Assembly: GCF_900100795.1 (NCBI RefSeq)
Contig: NZ_FNCO01000001.1
Span: forward strand, 620,001 to 684,000
DNA length: 64,000 bases
DNA from: Pseudomonas abietaniphila
GTDB taxonomy: Bacteria > Pseudomonadota > Gammaproteobacteria > Pseudomonadales > Pseudomonadaceae
Direction: 5' to 3'
The position numbers and the translations under genes are program-made. Shown here in pieces: positions 53,534-62,893 of the stretch (its first letter is position 1; each line of letters starts with the position of its first letter). Under the pieces are notes generated by a model. It was not told where the DNA came from. It ran no database searches and saw only the letters and a program-made list of their open reading frames with translations.

Positions 53534-53860
53534 TTAACGCAACGCCGAATAAACCGTCGGCGCCAGGAACTGGTTCTCGATCCGCTCCACGATAATCGCC
53601 TGTGCTTCACTCGCCGCACGTTTGGCGATCCATTCGGGATCGCTCTGAAACGCATTCCACTTCGTTTCGCGCTCGGCCAGGTTTTCCCATTGCAACAGGT
53701 AGGTCAGCGACTGGTTGGTTGGCCCGGTCAGGTTGGTCCAGAAACCGATCTGTTTGATCCCGTACTTCTCGAAGAATCCCAAGGTGGCGCTGGTAAAACG
53801 CTCGTGCAAGGCAGGCAGACGTCCTGGTGCACAGTGATAGGTGCGCAATTCGACAATCAT
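53534..53860 (-). CDS. NIPSNAP-family protein
   Basis: This 108-residue dimeric alpha/beta-barrel protein (MIVELRTYHCAPGRLPALHE, FWTNLTGPTNQSLTYLLQWE) is typical of NIPSNAP domains. Bacterial members occur in degradative operons with no fixed reaction; some resemble monooxygenases or isomerases. It is divergent from the first dehydrogenase gene, with a TGT-N3-ACA operator between them. Confidence 0.85.
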   Translation of the reverse strand: MIVELRTYHCAPGRLPALHERFTSATLGFFEKYGIKQIGFWTNLTGPTNQSLTYLLQWENLAERETKWNAFQSDPEWIAKRAASEAQAIIVERIENQFLAPTVYSALR

Positions 53861-53918
53861 TCGTTCTACTCCTCAAAGGTGCCGCTGGTAGGAAACTGTA
53901 AACTAGCCTATTGACCGA

Positions 53919-53930
53919 CTGTATGACAAT
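53919..53930. promoter_or_regulatory. Putative GntR operator between NIPSNAP and HIBADH genes
   Basis: CTGTATGACAAT is identical to 56421-56432 and lies 58 nt from the NIPSNAP start and 104 nt from the dehydrogenase start, so it could control both directions. Confidence 0.65.
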
Positions 53931-54034
53931 CCTATAGTTTTGTCGCAACGGTTGGCGTGGGTCACCGCTTCAGAACACCGCGTGACGTCGCCTCGACCCG
54001 ATTGAAAAGAACATAAAAATCAAAGGGCACGAAC

Positions 54035-54928
54035 ATGACGCAACCGCAACGAATCGGTTTCATCGGACTGGGCATGATGGGCACGCCGATGACGGCCTGC
54101 CTGGCCAAGGCCGGGTTTCAGCTATTGCTTGCGGACGCGGATGCCGCACGGCTGCGCGATGTGCAGGCTGCCCTGAATGCCTCCGCGCTCACCCCTGAAA
54201 ACGCCAATACCCTCGATGTTTTGATCACCATGCTGCCCAACTCGGCCATCGTCGAGAACGTGCTGCTGGCCGACGGTGGCTGGGCGGCGCACTTGAAGGC
54301 CGGTTCAGTGGTGATCGACATGAGCTCTTCGGAGCCGGCACGCTCCCGCGAACTGGGTCAGACGCTCAAAACCCTGAACCTTGAATACCTCGACGCCCCG
54401 GTTTCCGGTGGGGTCAAACGTGCCGTTGATGGCAGCCTGGCCATTCTCGTCGGTGGTGACGAAACGGTCATGCGACGCTGCCGATCACTGCTGGACGCCA
54501 TGGGAAAAAATATCCTGCACATTGGCGACGCCGGTGCCGGTCACGCGGCCAAGGCGCTGAACAACTTCGTATCTGCCGCCGGGCTTATGGCGACCGTCGA
54601 AGCGTTGCACGTGGCCAAGCGTTTTGGTATCGCGCCGGCCGTCATGGTCGATGTGCTCAACGCGTCCAGCGGCGGCACCAACACCTCGTTGAACAAGGCC
54701 AAACAATTCATGCTCAGCGGCACGTTCGGCTCCGGGTTTTCCATGCAGCTGATGAACAAAGACCTGAAGATTGCCAAAGGCCTGTCCGATGCGCTGGATT
54801 ACCCGCTGACCTTCGGCCAAAGCGCAATCGTGGTGTGGAACGAGGTGGCGCAGGAGGCAACGCCCACCACGGATCACACCGAGATGTACCGCATGCTGGC
54901 GAAGGAAGGCGAGCGAGGAGGCGAGTAA
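54035..54928 (+). CDS. 3-hydroxyisobutyrate dehydrogenase-family enzyme, first copy
   Basis: This 297-residue beta-hydroxyacid dehydrogenase has the NAD(P) motif GFIGLGMMGTPM (residues 8-19), substrate motif DAPVSGGVKRA with S124, and catalytic K173 in GHAAKALNNF. It oxidises a 3-hydroxy acid to a semialdehyde or keto acid, or the reverse (GarR-like). It abuts the aldehyde dehydrogenase with no gap, which suits an alcohol to aldehyde to acid sequence. The precise substrate is unknown. Confidence 0.9.
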   Translation: MTQPQRIGFIGLGMMGTPMTACLAKAGFQLLLADADAARLRDVQAALNASALTPENANTLDVLITMLPNSAIVENVLLADGGWAAHLKAGSVVIDMSSSEPARSRELGQTLKTLNLEYLDAPVSGGVKRAVDGSLAILVGGDETVMRRCRSLLDAMGKNILHIGDAGAGHAAKALNNFVSAAGLMATVEALHVAKRFGIAPAVMVDVLNASSGGTNTSLNKAKQFMLSGTFGSGFSMQLMNKDLKIAKGLSDALDYPLTFGQSAIVVWNEVAQEATPTTDHTEMYRMLAKEGERGGE

Positions 54929-56356
54929 ATGTCCCGTGCAGCCTGCTTTTATATAGACGGCCGCTGGGTCGAGCCGGCATCGCCGACCTGGTTCGACGTC
55001 ATTGACCCGGCCACCGAGGCCGTGGTCGAGCGCCTGGCGCTGGGGGACGCCCGCGACGTGGATCGTGCGGTGGCTGCCGCGCGCAAGGCGCTGCCAGGAT
55101 TCGCGCAGACCAGCGTGGCCGACCGCATTGCATTGCTCAAACGCATCGTTTCGATCTATGAGCGCCGTCAGGAGGCGTTCGCTCAGGCGATGCGTCTGGA
55201 AATGGGCGCGCCGATAACCTTTTCCAGAACATTCCAGGTGCCGCGCGGCTGGCTGCACTTGAACCAGTTGATCGACGTGCTGCAGCACTTTGCGTTTGAA
55301 GAAGCGCAAGGCAGCACACTGATACGTCACGAACCGGTCGGTGTCTGTGGTCTGATCACCCCATGGAACTGGCCGATCAATCAGATCGTCGTCAAGGTCG
55401 GCCCGGCGCTGGCCGCTGGCTGCACCATGGTGCTCAAACCCAGTGAATATTCACCGCTGAGCAGCCTGCTGTTCGCTGAAGTGCTGGACGAAGCGGGCGT
55501 TCCGGCCGGGGTCTTCAACCTAGTCAATGGCGACGGCCCTGGTGTGGGTGCAGCACTGTCGTCACACCCCGACATCGACATGCTCTCGTTCACCGGTTCG
55601 ACTCGCGCAGGCGTCCTTGTGGCCAAGTCGGCGGCAGACACCGTCAAGCGCGTGGCGCAGGAACTCGGTGGCAAGTCGGCGAATATTCTGCTCGATGACG
55701 TCAATCTTCAGGATGCCGTGACCCGTGGCGTCGCGGCTTGCTTCACCAACAGCGGTCAGTCGTGCTCGATTCCAACCCGCATGCTGATCCCGCGTTCGCT
55801 TATGGATCAGGCCATTCAGATCGCCAGGGTCGCGGCCGAGGGCTACCACGTGGGCGCCACGGGCGATGAGAGCACCCACCTCGGTCCGCTGGTCAATCGC
55901 GCCCAGTTTCGCCGGGTGCAGGCGATGATTCAGAACGGCATCGACGAAGGGGCGCAGTTGGTTACCGGCGGTGTTGGTCTGCCAGACGGTATCCAGAAAG
56001 GCTATTACGTGAAACCCACCGTGTTTGCCTACGTCAGCCCGCACATGAGCATCGCTCAGGAGGAGATCTTCGGTCCTGTCCTGTCGATGATTCCCTATGA
56101 CTCGGAAGCCGAGGCGATTGCCATCGCCAACGGCACCCACTACGGATTGGCCGCCTATGTGCAATCGGCCGACCAGCAGCGTGCCCGCCAGGTTGCGCGT
56201 CAATTGCGGGCCGGCAGCGTGCACCTGAATTATCCGCCCGCCGATTTCGCAGCGCCGTTCGGCGGCGTGAAGCGCTCCGGCAACGGCCGCGAGTGGGGCG
56301 AGTACGGTCTTCGCGAGTACCTGGAAGTGAAGTCGCTGGTGGGCTACGGGACCTGA
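54929..56356 (+). CDS. NAD(P)-dependent aldehyde dehydrogenase
   Basis: The protein has 475 residues. Conserved features are N147 in TPWNWP, E245 in QELGGKSAN, nucleophile C279 in NSGQSCS, and EEIFGPVL near the end. It oxidises an aldehyde to the acid and probably takes the product of the preceding dehydrogenase. No CoA-type MMSDH features stand out. It starts immediately after the stop of the previous gene. Confidence 0.93.
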   Translation: MSRAACFYIDGRWVEPASPTWFDVIDPATEAVVERLALGDARDVDRAVAAARKALPGFAQTSVADRIALLKRIVSIYERRQEAFAQAMRLEMGAPITFSRTFQVPRGWLHLNQLIDVLQHFAFEEAQGSTLIRHEPVGVCGLITPWNWPINQIVVKVGPALAAGCTMVLKPSEYSPLSSLLFAEVLDEAGVPAGVFNLVNGDGPGVGAALSSHPDIDMLSFTGSTRAGVLVAKSAADTVKRVAQELGGKSANILLDDVNLQDAVTRGVAACFTNSGQSCSIPTRMLIPRSLMDQAIQIARVAAEGYHVGATGDESTHLGPLVNRAQFRRVQAMIQNGIDEGAQLVTGGVGLPDGIQKGYYVKPTVFAYVSPHMSIAQEEIFGPVLSMIPYDSEAEAIAIANGTHYGLAAYVQSADQQRARQVARQLRAGSVHLNYPPADFAAPFGGVKRSGNGREWGEYGLREYLEVKSLVGYGT

Positions 56357-56420
56357 TTCAATGCACTGAGCGCTGCAGTAGCACGCACATGAACACCTCA
56401 AAAAAATTTACCTGTTTTAA

Positions 56421-56432
56421 CTGTATGACAAT
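56421..56432. promoter_or_regulatory. Putative GntR operator upstream of the CMD-like gene
   Basis: CTGTATGACAAT, identical to 53919-53930, lies 29 nt before the CMD-like start. It suggests that the transporter/dehydrogenase segment beginning here is a second transcription unit of the same regulon. Confidence 0.65.
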
Positions 56433-56461
56433 CAGTCGATCGTACGAACAAGGTGGGAATC

Positions 56462-56857
56462 ATGGATAACAACGAACGTTTCAATCAGGGCTTCAACAAT
56501 CGCAAGGAAGTACTAGGCGACCGCCACGTCGAGAAATCGTGGGAAGCGGCCGACGATTTCAACCGGCCGATGCAGAAACTCGTCACCGAGTACTGCTGGG
56601 GTGAAATCTGGGGCGACCCGACATTGCCGTTCAAGACCCGCAGCATCATCAACATCGCCATGCTCACGGCCATGAGTCAGCACCATGAACTTGGCATTCA
56701 TGTGCGCGGCGCACTGCGCAATGGGGTGACGCAGGAGGAGATTCGCGCGGTGCTGATGCAGGCAGCGATTTATTGCGGCGCGCCGCTGGGCCTTGCGGCG
56801 TTTCGCGTGGCCTCCGAAGCGATCAAGGCTTATGAAGCCGAAACCTCGGCACGCTGA
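56462..56857 (+). CDS. Carboxymuconolactone decarboxylase-like protein, single domain
   Basis: The 131-residue protein has the CMD fold: RPMQKLVTEYCWGEIWGDP, then HHELGIHVRGALRNGVTQEE and MQAAIYCGAPLGLAA, close to the gamma-carboxymuconolactone decarboxylase PcaC pattern rather than the C-x-x-C peroxidase (AhpD) pattern. It could decarboxylate or isomerise a lactone or keto acid. The ATG at 56462 is preceded by AAGGTGGG; a GTG at 56453 is less likely. It is followed by an MFS carrier. Confidence 0.87.
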   Translation: MDNNERFNQGFNNRKEVLGDRHVEKSWEAADDFNRPMQKLVTEYCWGEIWGDPTLPFKTRSIINIAMLTAMSQHHELGIHVRGALRNGVTQEEIRAVLMQAAIYCGAPLGLAAFRVASEAIKAYEAETSAR

Positions 56858-56911
56858 ATCCTGACACCACGACCCCCTGCTTGCGTCCGACAATAACTAT
56901 AAGGAAACGTC

Positions 56912-58252
56912 ATGAGCACTTACGCCCCAGCCAGCTCGGTGGCTGAAACCGATCAGTCGATCGAGAAGAAAAGAAGGAACGCCATCAAGGGCGCATTCTT
57001 TTCCGAATACATCGACATGTTCGACATTTACTTGCCGGTAGTGGTGTTGTCCCCGGTGCTGTTTTTCTTTCAGCCCGCTCAGTTGTCGCCAGGCATGGCC
57101 GCGATTCTCGCCTCACTGGTGTTTATCACCACGTTGCTGGGTCGTCCGATTGGTGCGTTGCTGTTCGGCATGATCGCCGACAAGACCGGACGGCGCATGG
57201 CGTCGATTTATTCAGTGTCCGGCTTTGGCGTGGTCACGTTGTTGATCGCGTTGCTGCCCGGTTACGAGACCATCGGCATTGCGTCTTACTGGGCCTTGGT
57301 GCTGCTGCGTTTTGTCGACGGGATTTTCCTCGGCGGTGGTTACACCGGTGCGATGCCGCTGGCCATCGAGTATTCCAAAAAGCATCAGCGCGGTTTTGTC
57401 GGCGGTCTGATCATTGCCGGGTTCCCGTTGGCGTATGTGAGCATCAATCTGGTGGCAATGTTGATGTTCATCCTGTTTCCGCTCGATGGCCCCGGCTCGC
57501 CTTATGTGCAATGGGGGTGGCGGATTCCGTTCGTGATCGGCGCGGTGCTGGCTGGCGTGCTGGCGCTGTATTACGTGTACGCGGTGTCGGAATCGGAGAT
57601 CTGGGAGAGCGAAGCCGGGAACACACCCCGTGAAAAACTGCCGCTGACCGATCTGCTTAAAGGCAAGAGCGGACGCAACCTGCTGCAGGTGCTGCTGATG
57701 ATGACCGGTTTCTGGCTGACCCAGAACGTCATTACCATCTTCCTGCCCACCGGCCTGCTCAGAAACATCCTGCACTTGTCAGGGATGGAGGTGACGGGCA
57801 CGTTGCTGATCGCTTACTCGGTGCTGTTTTTCAGTTACATCGGCTCGGGAATGATCGGGCAGAAGATCGGACGCCGCCGTTTCTTCATCACCCTGGGGCC
57901 GGTCATCGCCACCGTCGGTGCCGCCATCATGTACGTGCTCGCCAACGTCCAGGGCCTTTCGCTGCCGGTGATCATGACGCTCGTCTGCGTGCTGTCGGTG
58001 CTGGTGACCGCACCCTGGGGCGTGATCGTGACCTACATCAACGAGCGTTTTGTGACCGATGTACGCGCCACTGGATTCGGTGTCGGGTTCAGTCTGTCGG
58101 TGATCATCCCATCGTTCTACGCCTTCTATATGGCCTGGCTGGGCGAGTTCATGCCGTTTTCCGTCACGCCTGCCGTGTTGCTGGTGGTCGGCGGTGTGAT
58201 TGCAACCATCGGCGCCCACATGGGGCCGGAAACCAAAGACGTGGATTTCTAA
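56912..58252 (+). CDS. MFS transporter, metabolite:H+ symporter type
   Basis: This 446-residue carrier with 12 helices has the loop motif GMIADKTGRRMAS after helix 2, an acidic helix 1 (FFSEYIDMFDIYLPVVV) and GGGYTGAMPLAIEYSKKHQR in helix 4, typical of the MHS/ShiA group that takes up organic acids. It probably imports the substrate of this cluster. AAGGAAA precedes the ATG. Confidence 0.88.
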   Translation: MSTYAPASSVAETDQSIEKKRRNAIKGAFFSEYIDMFDIYLPVVVLSPVLFFFQPAQLSPGMAAILASLVFITTLLGRPIGALLFGMIADKTGRRMASIYSVSGFGVVTLLIALLPGYETIGIASYWALVLLRFVDGIFLGGGYTGAMPLAIEYSKKHQRGFVGGLIIAGFPLAYVSINLVAMLMFILFPLDGPGSPYVQWGWRIPFVIGAVLAGVLALYYVYAVSESEIWESEAGNTPREKLPLTDLLKGKSGRNLLQVLLMMTGFWLTQNVITIFLPTGLLRNILHLSGMEVTGTLLIAYSVLFFSYIGSGMIGQKIGRRRFFITLGPVIATVGAAIMYVLANVQGLSLPVIMTLVCVLSVLVTAPWGVIVTYINERFVTDVRATGFGVGFSLSVIIPSFYAFYMAWLGEFMPFSVTPAVLLVVGGVIATIGAHMGPETKDVDF

Positions 58253-58288
58253 GGCTCACTACAACGTGAGCGCTTGAGGAGAGCTGTC

Positions 58289-59212
58289 GTGGACAACAAG
58301 ACATTGGGTTTCATCGGTCTGGGCAACATGGGCGGGCGCATGACGCGCTGCCTGGTGAATGCCGGTCTGAATGTGCTCGGTTATGACACTGACGCCCGGC
58401 GAATAGAAGCGGCGGGGGCACAGGTGGCGTCCTCTGTCGCCGACGTCGCGGTCGAGGCCGACGTGGTGTTGCTGTCATTGCCGGACAGTAAGGTGGTCGA
58501 GGCGGTCGTCGAAGGTCCGCAAGGGTTGCTCGCTCATTGTCGCCAAGGCCAGATCGTCGTCGACCTGAGCACCGCAGCGGCCAGTTCGACCTTGCGCTTG
58601 CACGGTCTGTTTGCCGAGCGCGGTGTGCAATACATCGATGCCGGGATTTCCGGCGGTGCGGCAGCGGCCGAAAAGGGCGCATTGACGCTGATGGTCGGTG
58701 GCGATGCCGCCACCGTCGATGCGCTGGCCTGGGTGTTCAAGCCCATCGCCAGCAAGGTCTTTGTGATGGGGGAAAGCGGTGCCGGGCACACGACCAAATT
58801 GCTGAATAACTTCCTGAATGCGGTGAGCCTCGCCGCGACGGCGGAGGTGATGGTCGCAGGCAAAAAGGCCGGGCTGGACCTGCATCAATTGCTCGATGTC
58901 CTCAACAGCAGCAGCGGGGTGAACTTCGCCACGCTCAACCGATTCCCGCACATCGTCGATGGCAACTACCTGGAAGGTGGACTGACCGGCAAGTTGATGA
59001 GCAAGGATGTGGTGCTGTACCTGGACCGCGTTCGTGAATTGGGTGTCGCTTCGCTCAATGCGTCCGGGCCGTTGGCCAGTTTTGGCCTGCAGGTAGCGCT
59101 GGGTTATGGCGACCTGATCAGCAATCGCGTGGTGGATGCCATTGGCGACATGTCCGGTGGGGTGCGCCTGCACGAATCGCGTCAAGCAATGAACACAGGA
59201 GAGAACGCATGA
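58289..59212 (+). CDS. 3-hydroxyisobutyrate dehydrogenase-family enzyme, second copy
   Basis: The protein has 307 residues with GTG start and AGGAGAG 7 nt upstream. It has NAD(P) motif GFIGLGNMGGRM, DAGISGGAAAAEKG with S121, and K170 in GHTTKLLNNF. It is clearly diverged from the first copy (residues 1-297 at 54035), so the two probably act on different hydroxy acids. The cupin gene overlaps its stop by 4 bp. Confidence 0.9.
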   Translation: MDNKTLGFIGLGNMGGRMTRCLVNAGLNVLGYDTDARRIEAAGAQVASSVADVAVEADVVLLSLPDSKVVEAVVEGPQGLLAHCRQGQIVVDLSTAAASSTLRLHGLFAERGVQYIDAGISGGAAAAEKGALTLMVGGDAATVDALAWVFKPIASKVFVMGESGAGHTTKLLNNFLNAVSLAATAEVMVAGKKAGLDLHQLLDVLNSSSGVNFATLNRFPHIVDGNYLEGGLTGKLMSKDVVLYLDRVRELGVASLNASGPLASFGLQVALGYGDLISNRVVDAIGDMSGGVRLHESRQAMNTGENA

Positions 59213-59598
59213 AGGTTTTTCACGGCAGCATCGAAGGCGCCGTTTCAGAGCAACGTTCCAGCACCTTTACGGGCGTGGTCTGGGCAGACCCGGTGATGCC
59301 CGCAACCGATGGGGTGACGATCAATAACGTGTCGTTCAATCCCGGTGCGCGCACCTATTGGCATTATCACGAACAGGGGCAGGTGCTGTATGTCACCGCC
59401 GGCAGCGGCTGGATTTGCCTGGAAGGCAGTGAGCCGCAGGCGATACGCCAGGGCGACACGGTCTGGATCGGTCCGCACGAACGGCACTGGCATGGCGCCA
59501 ATACCAAAAATTTCATGGTTCACACGGCGACCTCCATTGGCAAGACCGTTTGGCAGGAGGCGGTGGAGGACACGGACTACCTGCGTTCGGCGGATTGA
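59209..59598 (+). CDS. Cupin-domain protein
   Basis: This 129-residue single cupin has metal motif 1 as GARTYWHYHEQGQVLYVTAG (His pair and Glu region) and motif 2 as GDTVWIGPHERHWHGA. Small cupins of this type, often encoded next to CMD proteins, act as lyases, isomerases or dioxygenases. The start overlaps the dehydrogenase stop. The pairing with CMD proteins is recurrent in carboxylate catabolism. Confidence 0.88.
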   Translation: MKVFHGSIEGAVSEQRSSTFTGVVWADPVMPATDGVTINNVSFNPGARTYWHYHEQGQVLYVTAGSGWICLEGSEPQAIRQGDTVWIGPHERHWHGANTKNFMVHTATSIGKTVWQEAVEDTDYLRSAD

Positions 59599-59623
59599 AA
59601 AATCCCCGGTCTGACGGAGGAGG

Positions 59624-59718
59624 CCTGTGAGAACACCTTCATTCGCGATTGGCCATCAGGATCGACGCGTCGGTATCGCCTGCTGGGTTTTTCGCGAATG
59701 AATGTGCGCCCTCAGTGG
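59624..59718. repeat. Degenerate REP inverted pair
   Basis: CTTCATTCGCGAT and TTCGCGAATGAATG arms lie in inverted orientation with decayed outer GTGGGAG parts. It sits within the degradative cluster between the cupin and double-CMD genes, marking a likely transcript boundary. Confidence 0.65.
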
Positions 59719-59765
59719 GCCCGCATGCCTCGGATAGCGCTTGTTTCGGTTAGGGGAAAGTACGC

Positions 59766-60533
59766 ATGAACCTCACAGAAAAACAACAAAAGGCCAGAGA
59801 TGCCTTCGCCCGCAGTGGCGGGACATGGAACCTGGCGTGGGACAGCCTGCTCAGGCTCGATCCCGGCTTCGTCGAGGCCTACGCCGGTTTCGCTGCCGTG
59901 CCGTGGCAGAAGAATCACCTGCCCGGCAAGGTCAAGGCGTTCATTGCCATCGCTGCCGATGCAGCGGCCACGCACTTGTACCGGCCTGGCATCCAGGAGC
60001 ATTTGCGTGTCGCCGTCCAGCATGGCGCCACCCGCGAAGAGCTGACCGAAGTGCTTGAGCTGATCAGCACCGTGGGCATACACGCGTCCAATGTCGGCGT
60101 GCCGGTGTTGCTTGAGGTGCTGGAGGAAGAGGGCATGCGTGAAGGTCCCGAGCCTTTCGATGCCCGTCGAGAAGCGCTTAAGTCCCGTTTCATCGACAAC
60201 CGCGGTTACTGGCATTCGTCGTGGGAAGGGCTGCTTGAACTGGACCCGGAACTGTTCGAGGCGTACGTCGAGTTTTCATCGGTGCCTTGGCGTTCGGGGG
60301 TGCTGGAGCCCAAGGTCAAGGAACTGATGTATTGCGCATTCGATGCAGCGGCCACGCACCTGTACGTACCGGGCCTCAAGCTGCACATGCGCAATGCCTT
60401 GCGCTATGGCGCGACCAGGGAAGAAATCATGGAAATGCTGGAGATCGTCAGTGTCATCGGCATCCATGGCGCGCTGGAAGCGGCGCCCATGCTCGAACAG
60501 GCGCTGGGGGAACCGAACCAACGCTCAACCTGA
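59766..60533 (+). CDS. Tandem carboxymuconolactone decarboxylase-like protein
   Basis: This 255-residue protein is made of two homologous CMD domains, about residues 18-125 and 140-250. Each has a W-x-x-L-x-x-LDP entry, a DAAATHLY-x-PG segment and HGATREE/YGATREE. No C-x-x-C pair is present, so peroxidase activity is unlikely. Internal duplication builds a pseudo-dimer in one chain. GGGGAAAG precedes the ATG. It begins the second half of the cluster, followed by a second MFS carrier. Confidence 0.87.
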   Translation: MNLTEKQQKARDAFARSGGTWNLAWDSLLRLDPGFVEAYAGFAAVPWQKNHLPGKVKAFIAIAADAAATHLYRPGIQEHLRVAVQHGATREELTEVLELISTVGIHASNVGVPVLLEVLEEEGMREGPEPFDARREALKSRFIDNRGYWHSSWEGLLELDPELFEAYVEFSSVPWRSGVLEPKVKELMYCAFDAAATHLYVPGLKLHMRNALRYGATREEIMEMLEIVSVIGIHGALEAAPMLEQALGEPNQRST

Positions 60534-60625
60534 TGACGCACACGTGCAACGTGAAGGCGCCACCACGACCGGGCGTGTAGCAACGCTTTGATGACCACTC
60601 ATAAAAATAACAACGAGGCACGCAC

Positions 60626-62005
60626 ATGAATACAACATCCAGCATCGGCGCACGCCTGGATCGTTTGCCGTTATCGGGGTTTCACTACCGGCTGCTCGGC
60701 TTGATCGCAGCTGGCATGTTCTTCGACTCGTTCGACATTTACATCGCCGGATCAGTGCTCGCGGCATTGATCAACAGCCATGAATCGACCCTGGCACTGA
60801 ACGCCACCTTCGTGTCGGTCACCTTCATCGGCATGATGGCCGGCGCCTGGTTGTCCGGGGTCTTGGGCGATCGTTTCGGACGTCGCTTTACCTACCAGTT
60901 CAACCTCGGTATCTATGGTTTCGCCTCGATTGCAGCAGCGCTGGCGCCCTCGATGTACTGGTTGATTTTCTTCCGTCTGGTCATGGGCGTTGGCATGGGG
61001 GCGGAGATCGTCGTGGGCTACGGCACTCTCAGTGAATTCATTCCTGCCGACTGGCGCGGCCGCTTTGGCACTGTCCTCAATCTGATCATCAACACGTCGC
61101 TGTTTCTGGCGGCGTTTCTGGGCTGGCTGATCATTCCGCATTTCGGCTGGCGCTGGATGTTTGCGATTGCCGGCGTGGGCGCCCTGGTCGTGTGGTTTCT
61201 TCGTAAGTCGATGCCGGAATCGCCCCGCTGGCTGGCCTCTCAGGGACGCGCGGCAGAGGCGGAAAAGATCGTCGCTACCATCGAGACCCGCTGCGGTGTC
61301 AGCCCAAACAGCTACGTGGCTCAGGAACCGTTGGCAGAAACCACGGCAACCCCTGCGCGCATTCGCGACTTGTTCTCCCGCCGACTGCTTACGCGCACGA
61401 TCACCGGCATCACGGTACTGGTCGGGTTGTTCACGGTGAACTATGCCTTCGTCAGCTGGATCCCGACCTTTCTCGTGCAACAGGGCCACAGCGTATCGAA
61501 TTCTCTGGGCCTGACCACCCTGATGTTTGCGGGCGGCCCGTTGGGTTCGTTGATCGCGTTTGCGCTTGCCGAGCGGTTGGGCCGCAAGTGGGGCATCGTG
61601 CTGTTTTCGCTGGTCGGCATCGGCTTTGGCGTGAGCTATCCCTTTGCCCAGTCCGAGATAGCAATCATCGCGGCCGGTTTCGCAATTACCTGCTGCATTT
61701 ACGTGCTGTCCTCGCTGAGCGTCGCCAGCTACGTACCGGAGCTGTTCCCGACGGAGCTGCGCTTGCGCGGTGCCGGGCTGTGCAACGCCATCGGGCGAGG
61801 CGTCAATATTCTCGTGCCATACGCGATCGCAGCGGTGTTTGCCGGGTTCGGCATTGTCGGCGTGATTTCGCTGATTGCCGGGACGTTGCTGCTGCAGGCG
61901 GTGATCGTGGCGACGATCGGGCCGGAAACGAAAAACCGTTCGCTGGAAGACATTGCCGACGTGCCGCTGCCCGTCGAACGCGCCCCGCAAAACGTCAACA
62001 TCTGA
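60626..62005 (+). CDS. MFS transporter, sugar-porter/aromatic acid type
   Basis: The protein has 459 residues and 12 helices. Features are FFDSFDIYIAGSVL in helix 1, GVLGDRFGRRFTYQ in loop 2-3, RLVMGVGMGAEIVVGYGTLS in helix 4 and PESPRWLASQGR in the central loop. It resembles carriers for niacin, benzoate-type or dicarboxylic acids. As the second importer in the cluster, it may serve a different intermediate or export. Confidence 0.88.
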   Translation: MNTTSSIGARLDRLPLSGFHYRLLGLIAAGMFFDSFDIYIAGSVLAALINSHESTLALNATFVSVTFIGMMAGAWLSGVLGDRFGRRFTYQFNLGIYGFASIAAALAPSMYWLIFFRLVMGVGMGAEIVVGYGTLSEFIPADWRGRFGTVLNLIINTSLFLAAFLGWLIIPHFGWRWMFAIAGVGALVVWFLRKSMPESPRWLASQGRAAEAEKIVATIETRCGVSPNSYVAQEPLAETTATPARIRDLFSRRLLTRTITGITVLVGLFTVNYAFVSWIPTFLVQQGHSVSNSLGLTTLMFAGGPLGSLIAFALAERLGRKWGIVLFSLVGIGFGVSYPFAQSEIAIIAAGFAITCCIYVLSSLSVASYVPELFPTELRLRGAGLCNAIGRGVNILVPYAIAAVFAGFGIVGVISLIAGTLLLQAVIVATIGPETKNRSLEDIADVPLPVERAPQNVNI

Positions 62006-62035
62006 ATCTGCCTGGATTTTATCTGGAGTTGTTTT

Positions 62036-62893
62036 ATGGACACGCCATCAAAGAGCACGCAATCGAGCCCAAGCAAACCCGACTGGATCGATCCAGAGAT
62101 CATTATCGTGCGCTACGGCACGCGCCAGACCACCAAAAGCGAGTGTTATTACAACTTCCGTGCGTACCGCGAGCCCGACGCGGAAATCACCATGGACTAC
62201 TTTTTCTGGATCTTCCGCAACGCCGGGCAGACTATCGTCATCGACACCGGGTTCAGCCCGGAAGCGGCCACTGCACGGCGCCGACAGCCCGTGGTTGCGC
62301 CGGCCGACGCGCTCGCGCGGTTGGGCATTGATCCGCTGGAGGTCAAGCTGCTGGTATTGACCCACGCGCACTACGACCACGCCGGCAATCTGGGGCTGTA
62401 CCCCAACGCCAGCATCGTCATGTCGCGGCGCGAGTTCGAGTTTTGGGGCACCGACATGGGCAAGCGGCCTCAGTATGCCCATCATATCGATCCGCTGGAC
62501 ATCGAGCGGATTCAGGCCTTGCACCGTGAAGGCCGTATCACTTTGCTGGACGGGCCTCGCAACACGTTGATCCCCGGCATCGAATTGCACGAACTCGGCG
62601 GGCATACGCCGGGGCAGTTGGCGGTGGTGGTGGAGATGCCGGGAGGGCCGGTGATTCTGGCATCGGACGCCATTCACTATTACGAAGAGCTTGAGCAGGA
62701 CCGGCCGTTCGCCGTTCTCGACAGCCTGGCTGACATGTATCAGGGCTACGTGCAGATTCGCGAGTGGTTGCAACGTCCCGGTGCTGTAGCCGTACCGGGG
62801 CACGACCCGGATGTGATGAATCGCTTCGCGCCGGTTGATCCCGGCGATCCCTCGTTTGCGGTGCGCATCGATTCACGAGGGGCAGGCGTATGA
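62036..62893 (+). CDS. Metallo-beta-lactamase-fold hydrolase, lactonase-like
   Basis: The protein has 285 residues without signal peptide. The zinc motif is H110-A-H112-Y-D114-H115-A-G, with later ligands in LGGHTPGQ, ASDAIHYYEE and PGHDPD. The sequence is close to the N-acyl homoserine lactonase/gamma-lactonase group (AiiA, BlcC), which open lactone rings. In this cluster a catabolic lactone is the simplest substrate; quorum-signal hydrolysis is possible. TGGAG precedes the ATG. The SDR start overlaps its stop. Confidence 0.88.
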   Translation: MDTPSKSTQSSPSKPDWIDPEIIIVRYGTRQTTKSECYYNFRAYREPDAEITMDYFFWIFRNAGQTIVIDTGFSPEAATARRRQPVVAPADALARLGIDPLEVKLLVLTHAHYDHAGNLGLYPNASIVMSRREFEFWGTDMGKRPQYAHHIDPLDIERIQALHREGRITLLDGPRNTLIPGIELHELGGHTPGQLAVVVEMPGGPVILASDAIHYYEELEQDRPFAVLDSLADMYQGYVQIREWLQRPGAVAVPGHDPDVMNRFAPVDPGDPSFAVRIDSRGAGV

